Assembly: GCA_934654515.1 (NCBI GenBank)
Contig: CAKUGA010000003.1
Span: 1-58,917, forward strand
Reading direction: 5' to 3'
Length of the DNA: 58,917 nt
Origin: an uncultured Collinsella sp.
GTDB taxonomy: Bacteria > Actinomycetota > Coriobacteriia > Coriobacteriales > Coriobacteriaceae
Below, in pieces: positions 1 through 8,812 of the stretch. The translations under genes and the position numbers were made by a program. The stretch's first letter is position 1, and every line of letters begins with the position of its first letter. The notes under the pieces were generated by a model, which worked only from the letters and a program-made list of their open reading frames with translations, did no database searches and was not told where the DNA came from.

Positions 1-15
1 ACATCAGGAGTTGCG

Positions 16-1059
16 TTGTTTTCTTTGATGGATATGTTCTTCGGTAGCTATGCGGGCGATCTTGCCATCGACCTCGGCACCGCAAATACGCTTGTCTCCG
101 TGCGCGGCAAGGGCATCGTCATTCGCGAGCCCTCCGTTGTCGCCATTGACAAGAACGACGAGCGCATCCTGGCGGTCGGTATCGAGGCAAAGCGCATGCT
201 CGGCCGTACGCCCGGCAACATCGTGGCCGTTCGTCCCCTGAAGGACGGCGTCATCGCCGACTTCGATGTTACCGAGGCCATGCTTCGCTACTTTATCGAC
301 AAGGCGTCCGAGAAGCGCTATCCGTGGACTCCGCGTCCGCGTGTTGTCGTCTGCGTTCCCTCCGGTGTCACGTCGGTCGAGAAGCGCGCTGTCTTTGAGG
401 CCACGATCCAGGCCGGTGCCCGCCAGGCCTATCTGATCGAAGAGCCTATGGCCGCCGCTATCGGCGCCGACCTGCCCGTTGAGGAACCTACCGGTTCCAT
501 GGTCATCGACATCGGTGGCGGTACCACTGAGGTTGCCGTTATCGCTATGGGCGGCATCGTCGTCTCGCAGTCCATTCGTATTGCCGGCGACGAGTTCGAT
601 CAGGCCATCCTTACGCACGTTCGTGATGCCTACAACCTGGCCATCGGCGAGCGTACGGCAGAGGACATCAAGATCAAGGTCGGCTCCGCCGTGCCGCTCA
701 AGGACGAGCTCGACGTCGAGGTCAACGGCCGCGACGTGATCACCGGTCTACCCAAGACCGTGCGCATCGAGAGCGAGGAGATTCGTCGCGCGCTCAACAA
801 GCCGCTCGATGAGATGGCCAAGGCCGTCAAGGACGCACTCGACGCTACGCCTCCCGATCTTGCCTCGGACCTTATGTACTACGGCATTTTGCTGACTGGT
901 GGCGGCGCGCTGCTGCGCGGTCTCGACGTGCGCCTGCGCGATGAGACCGGCGTTTCGGTCAACGTCAGCCCCACGGCGCTCGATAACGTTGTTAACGGCT
1001 GTGCCCGCGTGCTCGAGGCCAATGCGTTTGATGGCGGCTTCGTCCAGACCAATGCTTAA
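16..1059 (+). CDS. mreB: Rod shape-determining protein MreB
   Basis: This is the bacterial actin that forms membrane-bound filaments and directs the cell-wall elongation machinery. The actin-fold ATPase motifs are visible: phosphate-1 DLGTANT (residues 19-25), phosphate-2 DIGGGTTE (165-172) and the adenosine-binding LTGGGALLRG near residue 293. The length of 347 residues is normal for MreB. I chose the TTG at 16 because AGGAG at 6-10 lies 5 bases before it; the ATG at 28 is 17 bases from that site and would only trim MFSL. It is the first of six same-strand genes of the rod operon. The promoter lies left of the window. Confidence 0.96.
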   Translation: MFSLMDMFFGSYAGDLAIDLGTANTLVSVRGKGIVIREPSVVAIDKNDERILAVGIEAKRMLGRTPGNIVAVRPLKDGVIADFDVTEAMLRYFIDKASEKRYPWTPRPRVVVCVPSGVTSVEKRAVFEATIQAGARQAYLIEEPMAAAIGADLPVEEPTGSMVIDIGGGTTEVAVIAMGGIVVSQSIRIAGDEFDQAILTHVRDAYNLAIGERTAEDIKIKVGSAVPLKDELDVEVNGRDVITGLPKTVRIESEEIRRALNKPLDEMAKAVKDALDATPPDLASDLMYYGILLTGGGALLRGLDVRLRDETGVSVNVSPTALDNVVNGCARVLEANAFDGGFVQTNA

Positions 1060-1080
1060 TTTCCAAAAGGTGGATTCCAT

Positions 1081-2079
1081 TTGGCACGATCTTCGGGTTT
1101 CTCCACAAATCTGAATACCAAGCGACAATCAACGGGTATGCGCCCGTTGATTGTTTTCAGCCTGATTTCGGTGTTGCTGCTTACGTTTTATATTCGTGAG
1201 GGCGAGGCCGGGCCGATTCATGCCGTTCGTTCGGGCGTGACGACGATTACCTCGCCGGTGCGTTTTCTGGGCTCGGCTGTGGCGGCTCCCTTCAATGCGA
1301 TCGGTAACGTGTTCTCTAACCTTACGGCGTCACAGGACACGCTTGACGAGCTTAAGAAGCAAAACGAGGAACTGACCTCTAAGGTCGCCGAGCTCTCCGA
1401 GGCTCAAAAGACCGCCGAGCGACTGGAGGGTCTGGTCGGTCTGCAGTCGACCTACAACCTCAAGTCCACTGCAGCTCGTATCGTCGGCGCTTCGGGCGAT
1501 GCCTGGACCTCGACCGTTACCATCGATAAGGGTTCTGCCGACGGGCTTACCATCAACATGCCCGTGACGAGTTCTGCCGGTGTCATAGGCCAGATTATCG
1601 AGGTCTCGGCCAAGACGTCCACCGTGCGCCTGATTGGCGATGAGAACTCGGGCGTGTCCGCCATGGTGCAGGACACGCGCGCCCAGGGCATGCTGCAGGG
1701 TCAGGCTGACGGCACGCTGCGTCTTGAGTATGTGAGCGTCGATTCCGACGTTAAGGTTGGCGACATCATCGTGACCTCGGGCATTGGCGGTGTGTTCCCC
1801 AAGGGTCTACCGCTCGGCACCGTCTCGTCGGTTGAGAAATCGGCAAACGACGTGTACTACACCATTGTGGTGCGCGCCCAGACGACGGCCGAGAACAACG
1901 AGGAAGTGCTCGTCATCACCTCGCTGACCGACGAACAGTCGGCCTCGGATGAGGACGTGAGCACGGCTAATAGCACGCCGCAGGGAACGTCGCGCGATGC
2001 TGCGACCAAGACGAAGGACGAGAGCTCGGATGACAGTTCCGACACGTCTGAGACGACCGATTCCGGCTCGAGCGAATAG
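1081..2079 (+). CDS. mreC: Rod shape-determining protein MreC
   Basis: MreC is an elongasome scaffold protein that links MreB to PBP2 and RodA outside the membrane. There is one N-terminal membrane segment (about 21-38), a short coiled coil (about 83-118, rich in Leu, Glu and Lys), then the beta-rich MreC domain. The last 45 residues or so are a Ser/Thr/Asp-rich, probably disordered tail, which is longer than in many homologues. Translation most likely starts at TTG 1081, with AAGGTGG at 1066-1072 upstream. It follows mreB after 21 bases and precedes mreD, the standard order. Confidence 0.94.
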   Translation: MARSSGFSTNLNTKRQSTGMRPLIVFSLISVLLLTFYIREGEAGPIHAVRSGVTTITSPVRFLGSAVAAPFNAIGNVFSNLTASQDTLDELKKQNEELTSKVAELSEAQKTAERLEGLVGLQSTYNLKSTAARIVGASGDAWTSTVTIDKGSADGLTINMPVTSSAGVIGQIIEVSAKTSTVRLIGDENSGVSAMVQDTRAQGMLQGQADGTLRLEYVSVDSDVKVGDIIVTSGIGGVFPKGLPLGTVSSVEKSANDVYYTIVVRAQTTAENNEEVLVITSLTDEQSASDEDVSTANSTPQGTSRDAATKTKDESSDDSSDTSETTDSGSSE

Positions 2080-2090
2080 GGGGCATGTCC

Positions 2091-2657
2091 ATGGATCTAC
2101 ACGAGCAGGGGATGAGCTCCCGCACGTTTGTAATCGCCGCCATCGTGTGCGTGCTGCTGCAGGCAGGCCTGGCACCGCAGATCTCCATTGCGGGCGGTCG
2201 TGTCAACTTCATGATTATCCTGGTGTGCTTAAGCGTGTTCTCGGGCGACCCGACCCGTGCCGTCGTGTGCGGTTTTTGCAGCGGCTTGTTTTATGACCTG
2301 TCCGCTGCCGTGCCGGTGGGAGTTATGTCGCTCCTGCTGACCGTGGGTTCTTTTGCCCTGGTGCACAGTGCTGCCGGTCAGACCGGCGGTACCCCGAGTG
2401 CGCGCGGCATCACTGTGGGCGCCTTTGCGCTCGTCATTAATGTGATCTACGGCATCATCTTGCTGTTTATGGGTTTGGAGACGAGCTTTGTCGTGGCGAT
2501 CTTTGGCCATGCGCTGCCGTCTTCGATCCTGACGGGTCTGGTTGCCATTCCGTTTTTGATGTCCGGCGTCGTGCCGCAGTCCGGCTATGGATTCTCCGCA
2601 CGTGGCGGACGCCAGACGGGTATGCGCTTTAAGCCCAAGACCCGCAAACTCAAATAG
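2091..2657 (+). CDS. mreD: Rod shape-determining protein MreD
   Basis: MreD is a small polytopic membrane partner of MreC. The 188-residue product is almost entirely hydrophobic with about five membrane segments and a basic C-terminal tail (KPKTRKLK), as is usual for the family. Two ATGs are possible: the one at 2085 is a single base from the AGGGGG at 2078-2083, whereas the one at 2091 has 7-base spacing, so I prefer 2091. MreD sequences diverge strongly; the call leans on hydropathy plus its place between mreC and the PBP2 gene. Confidence 0.88.
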   Translation: MDLHEQGMSSRTFVIAAIVCVLLQAGLAPQISIAGGRVNFMIILVCLSVFSGDPTRAVVCGFCSGLFYDLSAAVPVGVMSLLLTVGSFALVHSAAGQTGGTPSARGITVGAFALVINVIYGIILLFMGLETSFVVAIFGHALPSSILTGLVAIPFLMSGVVPQSGYGFSARGGRQTGMRFKPKTRKLK

Positions 2658-2670
2658 GGGAGGCCCGTAG

Positions 2671-4740
2671 ATGTCTTCCCAGATGACGGTTATCATCGCC
2701 GGTATCGTGCTGGTTGTGGCCATCGTGGTCGCGCTGGTCATCATGCGTCGCGGCGATTCCCGTTTTACCTACGATACGCAGCATGGAACGGCCCCGCGCG
2801 CCACCGAGGGCGAGGGCAATACCGCGGCGACCGCCTTTAAGGGCCGCTTCTCCATCCTCACCACGGGTGTGGGCGCGATGTTCGCGGCGCTTGCCGTCAA
2901 GCTGTGGGGCATGCAGATGGTCTCGTCGGACTATTACGAGAAGCAGGCTAATAGCAATCAGACGCGCACCGTTACCACACCCGCTGTGCGTGGCCGCATC
3001 CTCGACCGCAATGGCGTGGCGCTTGTCCAGAACCGTCCCTCACTTGCTGTCGTGGCCTACCGCGACCTTGCCGAGGATGAGGTTCTGGTTCGCCATCTTG
3101 CCAACGTGCTCGGTATGCCCTACGTGGCGGTTCTGCGCAATATTCAGGACAATTCCGAGGGCGCCCAGAGCCTGCATACCATCGCGACGGACGTCCGTCG
3201 TTCCACGGTTGCCTATATTCAGGAGCACGCCGGCGAGTTCCCGGGCGTCAAGATTGCCGAGCGTACCGAGCGCCAGTATCCATATGGCGAGACGGCATGT
3301 CATATCTTGGGCTATACCGGCACCATTACCTCCGAGCAGCTCGAGGCCCAGAATAAGAAAACCTCTGGCGATGATGATGCTTCTGCTGGCCGGATTACGT
3401 ACCAGTCGGGCGATATCGTGGGCCAGGCGGGTGTTGAGAGCTACTACGAAAACCTGCTGCAGGGTATTCGTGGCGAGCAGACCGTCAAGGTCGATGCCTC
3501 GGGCAATGTGACCGGTCAGGCCGGCGCCGTGCCCGCCAAGGCCGGCTCCGACATTAAGCTCACGCTCGACCTTAAGATCCAACAGGCCTGTGAGACGGCG
3601 CTGGCGAGCGCCATCGAGCTTGCCAAGACCACTGGCTACAGCAATGCCGGCAACGGCGCTGTGGTGTGTCTCGATCCCAACAATGGCGAGATCCTGGGCA
3701 TGGCGAGCGAGCCCAAGTTCGATCCGTCCGTCTTTATCGGCGGCGTCTCAAATGACGTGTGGACCGAGCTCAATGATGACAAGGGTTCGCACCCGCTGCT
3801 CAACCGCGCCATTAGCGGACAGTACATGTCGGCCTCGACCATCAAGCCGCTCTCGGCACTGGCCGGTCTTGAGTTTGGAACCTACACTTCAACGCAGACA
3901 ACCAACTGCACGGGCTATTGGACGGGCCTGGGCAAGGCTTGGGGCAAGCGCTGCTGGTTGACGTCTGGCCACGGCACCATGACGTTGCAGTCGGGTATCG
4001 CCAACTCGTGCGACCCCGTCTTCTACGACATGGGCAAGGCGTTCTTTTATGACGAGCAACATTCCGAGGGCCTGCAGGAGGTCTTTCGTCGCTGGGGCCT
4101 AGGCAAGACCTGCGGTATCGATCTGCCGAGTGAGGGCGCGGGCCGTATTCCCGATGCCGAGTGGAAGGAGTCGTACTTCACCGACGCTTCTGCCGAGGAC
4201 CGCAAGTGGAATGCCGGCGATATGACCAACATTGCCATCGGCCAGGGTGACATCCTAGTGACGCCCCTGCAGATGGCGTGCGCCTACATGGGCCTTGCCA
4301 ACGGCGGTAAACAGTACGTGCCTCACGTGTTTTTGTCTGCCGTGTCGCGCGATGGCGACGGCGATGCCTATAAGTACAACGGCAAGGGCAAGAAGAAGCG
4401 CCTGGAGGCCAAGATCAACAGCGATTCGGATTTGACTCTTGTTCGCAACGGCATGCACGACGTGATATACACGGCATCGACGTCCCTGGCGGCTCACTTT
4501 GGCACCCTGACGCCGCAGGTATACGGCAAGTCGGGCACGGGCGAGAAAAGCGGCGAGGACGAATACGCGTGGTTCTGCGCCTATGCACCGGCCGATGATC
4601 CCAAGTATGTCATCGCTACTGTCCTGGAGCAGGGCGGCGGTGGCTCAGATACCGCGATGCATGTCGTGCGCGACGTGCTCGGCGTGATTTATGACGAGCC
4701 CGATACCTCTTCGGCCTCGGGCGATTCTTCGGTTCGATAG
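2671..4740 (+). CDS. mrdA: Penicillin-binding protein 2 (peptidoglycan transpeptidase MrdA)
   Basis: This is a class B PBP, the DD-transpeptidase that crosslinks new peptidoglycan during elongation, working with RodA. The three active-site motifs are present: SxxK as STIK (389-392), the second motif as SCD (446-448), which matches the S-x-D form seen in PBP2 rather than SxN, and KSGTG (620-624). The PBP dimer domain with RGRILDRNG lies near 108-115. Unusually there are two N-terminal hydrophobic segments, about residues 6-25 and 61-81; PBP2 normally has one. Start ATG 2671 is preceded by GGGGAGG. It lies 13 bases after mreD and 9 before rodA. Confidence 0.95.
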   Translation: MSSQMTVIIAGIVLVVAIVVALVIMRRGDSRFTYDTQHGTAPRATEGEGNTAATAFKGRFSILTTGVGAMFAALAVKLWGMQMVSSDYYEKQANSNQTRTVTTPAVRGRILDRNGVALVQNRPSLAVVAYRDLAEDEVLVRHLANVLGMPYVAVLRNIQDNSEGAQSLHTIATDVRRSTVAYIQEHAGEFPGVKIAERTERQYPYGETACHILGYTGTITSEQLEAQNKKTSGDDDASAGRITYQSGDIVGQAGVESYYENLLQGIRGEQTVKVDASGNVTGQAGAVPAKAGSDIKLTLDLKIQQACETALASAIELAKTTGYSNAGNGAVVCLDPNNGEILGMASEPKFDPSVFIGGVSNDVWTELNDDKGSHPLLNRAISGQYMSASTIKPLSALAGLEFGTYTSTQTTNCTGYWTGLGKAWGKRCWLTSGHGTMTLQSGIANSCDPVFYDMGKAFFYDEQHSEGLQEVFRRWGLGKTCGIDLPSEGAGRIPDAEWKESYFTDASAEDRKWNAGDMTNIAIGQGDILVTPLQMACAYMGLANGGKQYVPHVFLSAVSRDGDGDAYKYNGKGKKKRLEAKINSDSDLTLVRNGMHDVIYTASTSLAAHFGTLTPQVYGKSGTGEKSGEDEYAWFCAYAPADDPKYVIATVLEQGGGGSDTAMHVVRDVLGVIYDEPDTSSASGDSSVR

Positions 4741-4749
4741 GAGGTTGCG

Positions 4750-5976
4750 ATGGATTTTTCTCCGGCGGATCTGTTCCGTTCAACCAAGACCGGCTCTCGC
4801 AGCAGCCTGGACCGCGTCAACAAGCAACTTTCGGCCTCGCGCGGCACGTTTCGCCAAAAGGTGCATATTGGTGTGCTCGTGGCTACAGTGGCGCTCGTCG
4901 CCTACGGTGCCATCATTATCTGGTCGGCTTCGCAGTTTAAGGCCGATGCCTCGTTCTCACGTCATCTTCTGGGAATTGGCATCGGGGCGGTGCTGGCGGT
5001 GCTGGTCTGGCGTACCGACCTGCGCGGTATTTCCAATTTCTCGACGGCGTTGCTCGTCATCGACCTGATCGTTATCTTCTCGCCCAAGATTCCGGGTCTG
5101 TCCTATACAGGCGGTCTGGGCATGACGGGCTGGATCAAGATTCCCGGTATCGGCTTGACATTCCAGCCGGTTGAGCTTGCCAAGCTCATCACCATCTTCT
5201 TTATCGCCACGCTTGGCTCGCAGTATAACGGCCGCATCGATACCGTTCGCGACTACGTCAAGCTCTGCGGTATGCTGTCCATCCCGTTTTTGGCCGTCGT
5301 CGCCATGGGCGACCTGGGCTCGGGCCTGGTCGTGCTGGTCTCGGGTGCCATCGTCATCTGCATGAGCGGCGCACGCCGCGAATGGGTGCTGTCGACCTTG
5401 GCCCTGCTCGTGGGCTTGGTGGCCCTCGTCCTGGCGCTCGACTCGGTCTTCGATTCGCTGCTCGGCCACGACGTGCTCATCAAGCAGTACCAGATGAATC
5501 GCTTGACGGTCTTTATCGACCCCGATAATGCCGATTCGGACGACGCCTACAACCTGCAGCAGTCGCTCATCGCCGTTGGCTCGGGCGGCTTCTTTGGTAA
5601 GGGCTTGGGCCATGCGACGCAGTCTGCCGGCGGCTTTCTGCCCGAGTTCCACACCGACTTCGTCTTTGCCTTCCTGTCCGAGACCTTCGGCTTCTGTGGG
5701 TCCTTTTTGCTCCTGTGCCTGTATGTGCTGCTTATGTTCTCGACGATTCGCGTCGCCTTTAAGTGCGAGTCGCTGTTCTTGCGCCTATCGTGTGTGGGCA
5801 TCGTTGGCATGTGGGCGTTCCAGACCTTCGAAAACATCGGCATGTGCATCGGCATGATGCCGATTACCGGTATTCCGCTACCGTTTATTAGCTTCGGTTC
5901 GTCTTCGATGATGATTCAGCTGCTGACGGTGGGTATCGTACAATCCATATGGCGGCATCGTTCGGGCGCCGCGTAA
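4750..5976 (+). CDS. rodA: Peptidoglycan glycosyltransferase RodA (SEDS family)
   Basis: RodA polymerises lipid II into glycan strands in the elongasome. The 408-residue product has about ten membrane segments and SEDS signature stretches: FQPVELAKL in the first half, the extracellular Asp-rich loop, GSGGFFGKGLG, and LPEFHTDFVFAFLSETFG followed by GIPLPFISFGSSSM near the C-terminus. These fit RodA/FtsW; adjacency to PBP2 and MreBCD points to RodA. The first 35 residues form a polar cytoplasmic extension. The ATG at 4750 has AGGAGG at 4740-4745. Confidence 0.95.
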   Translation: MDFSPADLFRSTKTGSRSSLDRVNKQLSASRGTFRQKVHIGVLVATVALVAYGAIIIWSASQFKADASFSRHLLGIGIGAVLAVLVWRTDLRGISNFSTALLVIDLIVIFSPKIPGLSYTGGLGMTGWIKIPGIGLTFQPVELAKLITIFFIATLGSQYNGRIDTVRDYVKLCGMLSIPFLAVVAMGDLGSGLVVLVSGAIVICMSGARREWVLSTLALLVGLVALVLALDSVFDSLLGHDVLIKQYQMNRLTVFIDPDNADSDDAYNLQQSLIAVGSGGFFGKGLGHATQSAGGFLPEFHTDFVFAFLSETFGFCGSFLLLCLYVLLMFSTIRVAFKCESLFLRLSCVGIVGMWAFQTFENIGMCIGMMPITGIPLPFISFGSSSMMIQLLTVGIVQSIWRHRSGAA

Positions 5977-5994
5977 CCGCTGGAGGGGTTTGCT

Positions 5995-6924
5995 ATGAAA
6001 ATTCCCGTAGATAAGCTGACCCGCGCTTTTAAGATGGGCGCGTCCGTTAAGAAGGATTCCGATACGCCGGTGCGCGTCTCGGTGTACTTGGATTCGTCCG
6101 CCTCGCGCTTTCTGGCCGAGACGGTGCGTGACGCCTTTGTGCCGCAGACGACCTCGGGCATTGTGCGCGTCGAGCGTCTGGGGGAGGAGCGAATTGCTCC
6201 AAAGACCGATACCGATGTGGTACTGGTACTTTCGTGTGGTTCCGACCGCTTGGAGAGTGCCGTGCAGGAGCTCGTGATCGCCGGCGCGCCCGTGTGCGTG
6301 CTTGCCGAGTCTGCTGTGGAGGTGCCGTTTATCGAGGAGTCCACGCCCATGCTCGGCGTGGTGGCTGCGACCGATAAAACGTATCTGCTCGAGACGCTTG
6401 CCCGCTGGATTCTCGATCGCACCGACAAGGAAACTGCTTTTGCGGCGAACTTTGCCTTCATGCGCATCGCGGTGGCCAATCGTATCATCACCTCGTGCGC
6501 GCTCACCAATATGGCGACCGGTGCGCTGGTGTTTTTGCCGGGCGCCGATTATCCCGTTATGGCGTTGGCGCAGGTGGGCATGCTCTTTGAGCTCGCTGCC
6601 GTCTTTGGACGCGGCATTAAGCCTGAGCGCGGCTACGAGGTCGCGGGCGTGCTTGCCGGCGGTCTTGTGATCCGCGCGGTCACCCGCGCGCTCGTCAAGC
6701 AGACGCCACATATTGGGTTTGCCGTCAAGGCGCTTACTGCTGCCGCGGGCACCTATGGCATGGGCCGTGCGCTCGTTTCGCTCTACGAGCGCGATGTTGA
6801 CTACAGCCGTGCCAACGAGGTGGTCACTGCCACGTTCTCCCGCGTTCGCGATCTGGTGACCACGGTCGCGGGCGCTACCCGTCCTATGGCGTCCTACGAG
6901 GACGCATCCGATCTCGCTGCTTAG
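5995..6924 (+). CDS. DUF697-like membrane protein, function unknown
   Basis: I do not recognise a defined function. The N-terminal 130 residues look like a soluble alpha/beta domain (repeated beta strands such as VVLVLSCGS and APVCVLAES). The C-terminal half has hydrophobic helices and a stretch around 165-215 (ANRIITSCALTNMATGALV, then a Pro-Gly-Ala-Asp turn and QVGMLFELAAVFG) resembling the DUF697 domain, often found attached to GTPase domains. No P-loop is visible here, so it would be a DUF697 protein without its own GTPase. It lies 18 bases after rodA with a GGAGGGG site before ATG 5995, so it is probably co-transcribed with the elongasome genes. Confidence 0.7.
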   Translation: MKIPVDKLTRAFKMGASVKKDSDTPVRVSVYLDSSASRFLAETVRDAFVPQTTSGIVRVERLGEERIAPKTDTDVVLVLSCGSDRLESAVQELVIAGAPVCVLAESAVEVPFIEESTPMLGVVAATDKTYLLETLARWILDRTDKETAFAANFAFMRIAVANRIITSCALTNMATGALVFLPGADYPVMALAQVGMLFELAAVFGRGIKPERGYEVAGVLAGGLVIRAVTRALVKQTPHIGFAVKALTAAAGTYGMGRALVSLYERDVDYSRANEVVTATFSRVRDLVTTVAGATRPMASYEDASDLAA

Positions 6925-6934
6925 GGGTTTTCCG

Positions 6935-8812
6935 TTGCGCGTTCCGTATCAAGACTGTTTTCATTTAATTGAGCCGCTGCTCGCCAAGGTCGAAAAGCCG
7001 AGTCGCTATATCGATCACGAGTGGGGCACGCTTTCAAAGGCCGATGCCGACTACCGTTGCTGCCTGATCTACCCGGATGTGTACGAGGTCGGTCTGCCCA
7101 ACCAGGGTATCGCCATCCTCTACAACATCCTTAACCAGGCCGAGGGCATCTCCTGCGAGCGTGGCTATGTGCCGTGGCCCGATATGGGTGACGCCATGCG
7201 CGAGGCGGGTATTCCGCTTCTGTCGCTCGAAGGTGCTGCCCCCGTCGCTTCGTTTGATATCGTCGGTCTGCATGTGCCGCACGAGATGGCGGTGACGAAC
7301 TTCCTCGAGGCACTCGATCTCGCTGGCATTCCGCTGTTAGCGGCCGACCGATGTGAAGACGACCCCATCATCATCGCCGGCGGTCCCTCGGTGTACAACC
7401 CCGAGCCGTACGCGGCCTTCTTCGATGCCATCCTCATCGGCGAGGGCGAGGAATCGCTGCTCGAGACCTGCCAGCTGCATCGCCGCCTGCGCGACGAAGG
7501 AGCCCCGCGCGAGCAGATTGTTGAGCAGCTTGCATCCATTGCCGGCAACTACGTGCCGTCGCTCTATGAGGTTCGTCACGACGAGCCCTGCTCGCCGCAT
7601 GGCTACACCGTGCCGCGTGAGGGCAAGGATGCGCCGACCGTGGTCTACAAGCGCGTGGTCGAGGACTTTGGTGCCACGAATCCGCTGTCGCAGTCGTGCG
7701 TGCCCTATGCGCAGCTGGTTCACGACCGCCTGTCTATCGAGATCCTGCGTGGCTGCGCCCGCGGCTGTCGTTTTTGCCAGGCCGGCATGACGTATCGCCC
7801 GGTGCGCGAGCGCTCGGCCGACCAGATCGTCTCGTCGGTGATTCAGGGTCTGGAAAAGACCGGCTATGACGAGGTGTCGCTGACCTCGCTCTCTACGACC
7901 GACCACTCCTGCATTCGCGACGTTCTCGGCAGGCTCAACCGTCGCCTGGAGGATACGGGTATTCGCGTGTCTATTCCGTCGCAGCGCCTGGATTCGTTTG
8001 GCGTGGATATGGCCGAGTCGGTCGCCGGCGAAAAGAAGGGCGGCCTGACGTTTGCGCCCGAGGCCGGCAGCCAGCGCATGCGCGACATCATTAACAAGAA
8101 CGTGACCGAGGAGGACCTGGACCGTGCGGCTAAGGCGGCCTTCGAGGCCGGCTGGAACCGCATGAAGCTCTACTTTATGATGGGCCTTCCCGGCGAGCGC
8201 GACGAGGACATCGTGGCCATCGCCAATCTGGCCGATCACGTGCTGGAGCTCGGTCGTTCCGTGGTGCCCAAGGCCCGTCGCGGCTCGATCTCGGTGTCCA
8301 TCTCGGTTTCGGTCTTTATCCCCAAGGCTGCCACGCCGTTCCAGTGGTGCCCGCAGCTCGACTACGACGACGTCAAGCGTCGCCAGAAGCTGCTTATCAC
8401 GAGCGTTCGCAACCGCGCCGTCCGCGTGCATTACCACGATGCCGAGACCTCGCTCATCGAGGCCGCGCTGTCCCGCGCCGGTCGTGACATGACGCCCGTC
8501 GTCATCGATGCTTGGCGCGCTGGCTCTCGCTTTGACGCCTGGGTAGAGCATTTTTCGCTCGATAACTGGAAGGAGGCTGCCGCCAAAAACGGCATCGACC
8601 TCAATGAGCTCGTACACCTACCCTACGAGTTGGACTGGCGCCTACCGTGGGAGCATGTGAGCCCCGGCTGCATGCGCGGCTTCCTCGAGCGCGAGTACCG
8701 TCGCTCGCTCGAGGGTGTCACGACTCCCGACTGCACCCGCACGTCGTGCACCGGCTGCGGAATCTGCCCCACGCTCCACGCCAAGAATGTATTGATGGGT
8801 GATCGCGCATGA
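6935..8812 (+). CDS. B12-binding-fold radical SAM protein (TIGR03960-like)
   Basis: The N-terminal part (about 40-230) looks like a cobalamin-binding-type domain (CCLIYPDVYEVGLPNQG, IIIAGGPSVYNPEPYA), followed by a radical SAM core with the 4Fe-4S motif CARGCRFC (Cys274, 278, 281). The C-terminus carries an extra Cys cluster (CTRTSCTGCGICPT) that could hold another iron-sulfur centre. This is the architecture of the TIGR03960 family, whose substrate is unknown to me. Translation likely begins at TTG 6935. The next gene overlaps it by ATGA and encodes the partner domain that is fused to this one in some bacteria. Confidence 0.85.
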   Translation: MRVPYQDCFHLIEPLLAKVEKPSRYIDHEWGTLSKADADYRCCLIYPDVYEVGLPNQGIAILYNILNQAEGISCERGYVPWPDMGDAMREAGIPLLSLEGAAPVASFDIVGLHVPHEMAVTNFLEALDLAGIPLLAADRCEDDPIIIAGGPSVYNPEPYAAFFDAILIGEGEESLLETCQLHRRLRDEGAPREQIVEQLASIAGNYVPSLYEVRHDEPCSPHGYTVPREGKDAPTVVYKRVVEDFGATNPLSQSCVPYAQLVHDRLSIEILRGCARGCRFCQAGMTYRPVRERSADQIVSSVIQGLEKTGYDEVSLTSLSTTDHSCIRDVLGRLNRRLEDTGIRVSIPSQRLDSFGVDMAESVAGEKKGGLTFAPEAGSQRMRDIINKNVTEEDLDRAAKAAFEAGWNRMKLYFMMGLPGERDEDIVAIANLADHVLELGRSVVPKARRGSISVSISVSVFIPKAATPFQWCPQLDYDDVKRRQKLLITSVRNRAVRVHYHDAETSLIEAALSRAGRDMTPVVIDAWRAGSRFDAWVEHFSLDNWKEAAAKNGIDLNELVHLPYELDWRLPWEHVSPGCMRGFLEREYRRSLEGVTTPDCTRTSCTGCGICPTLHAKNVLMGDRA

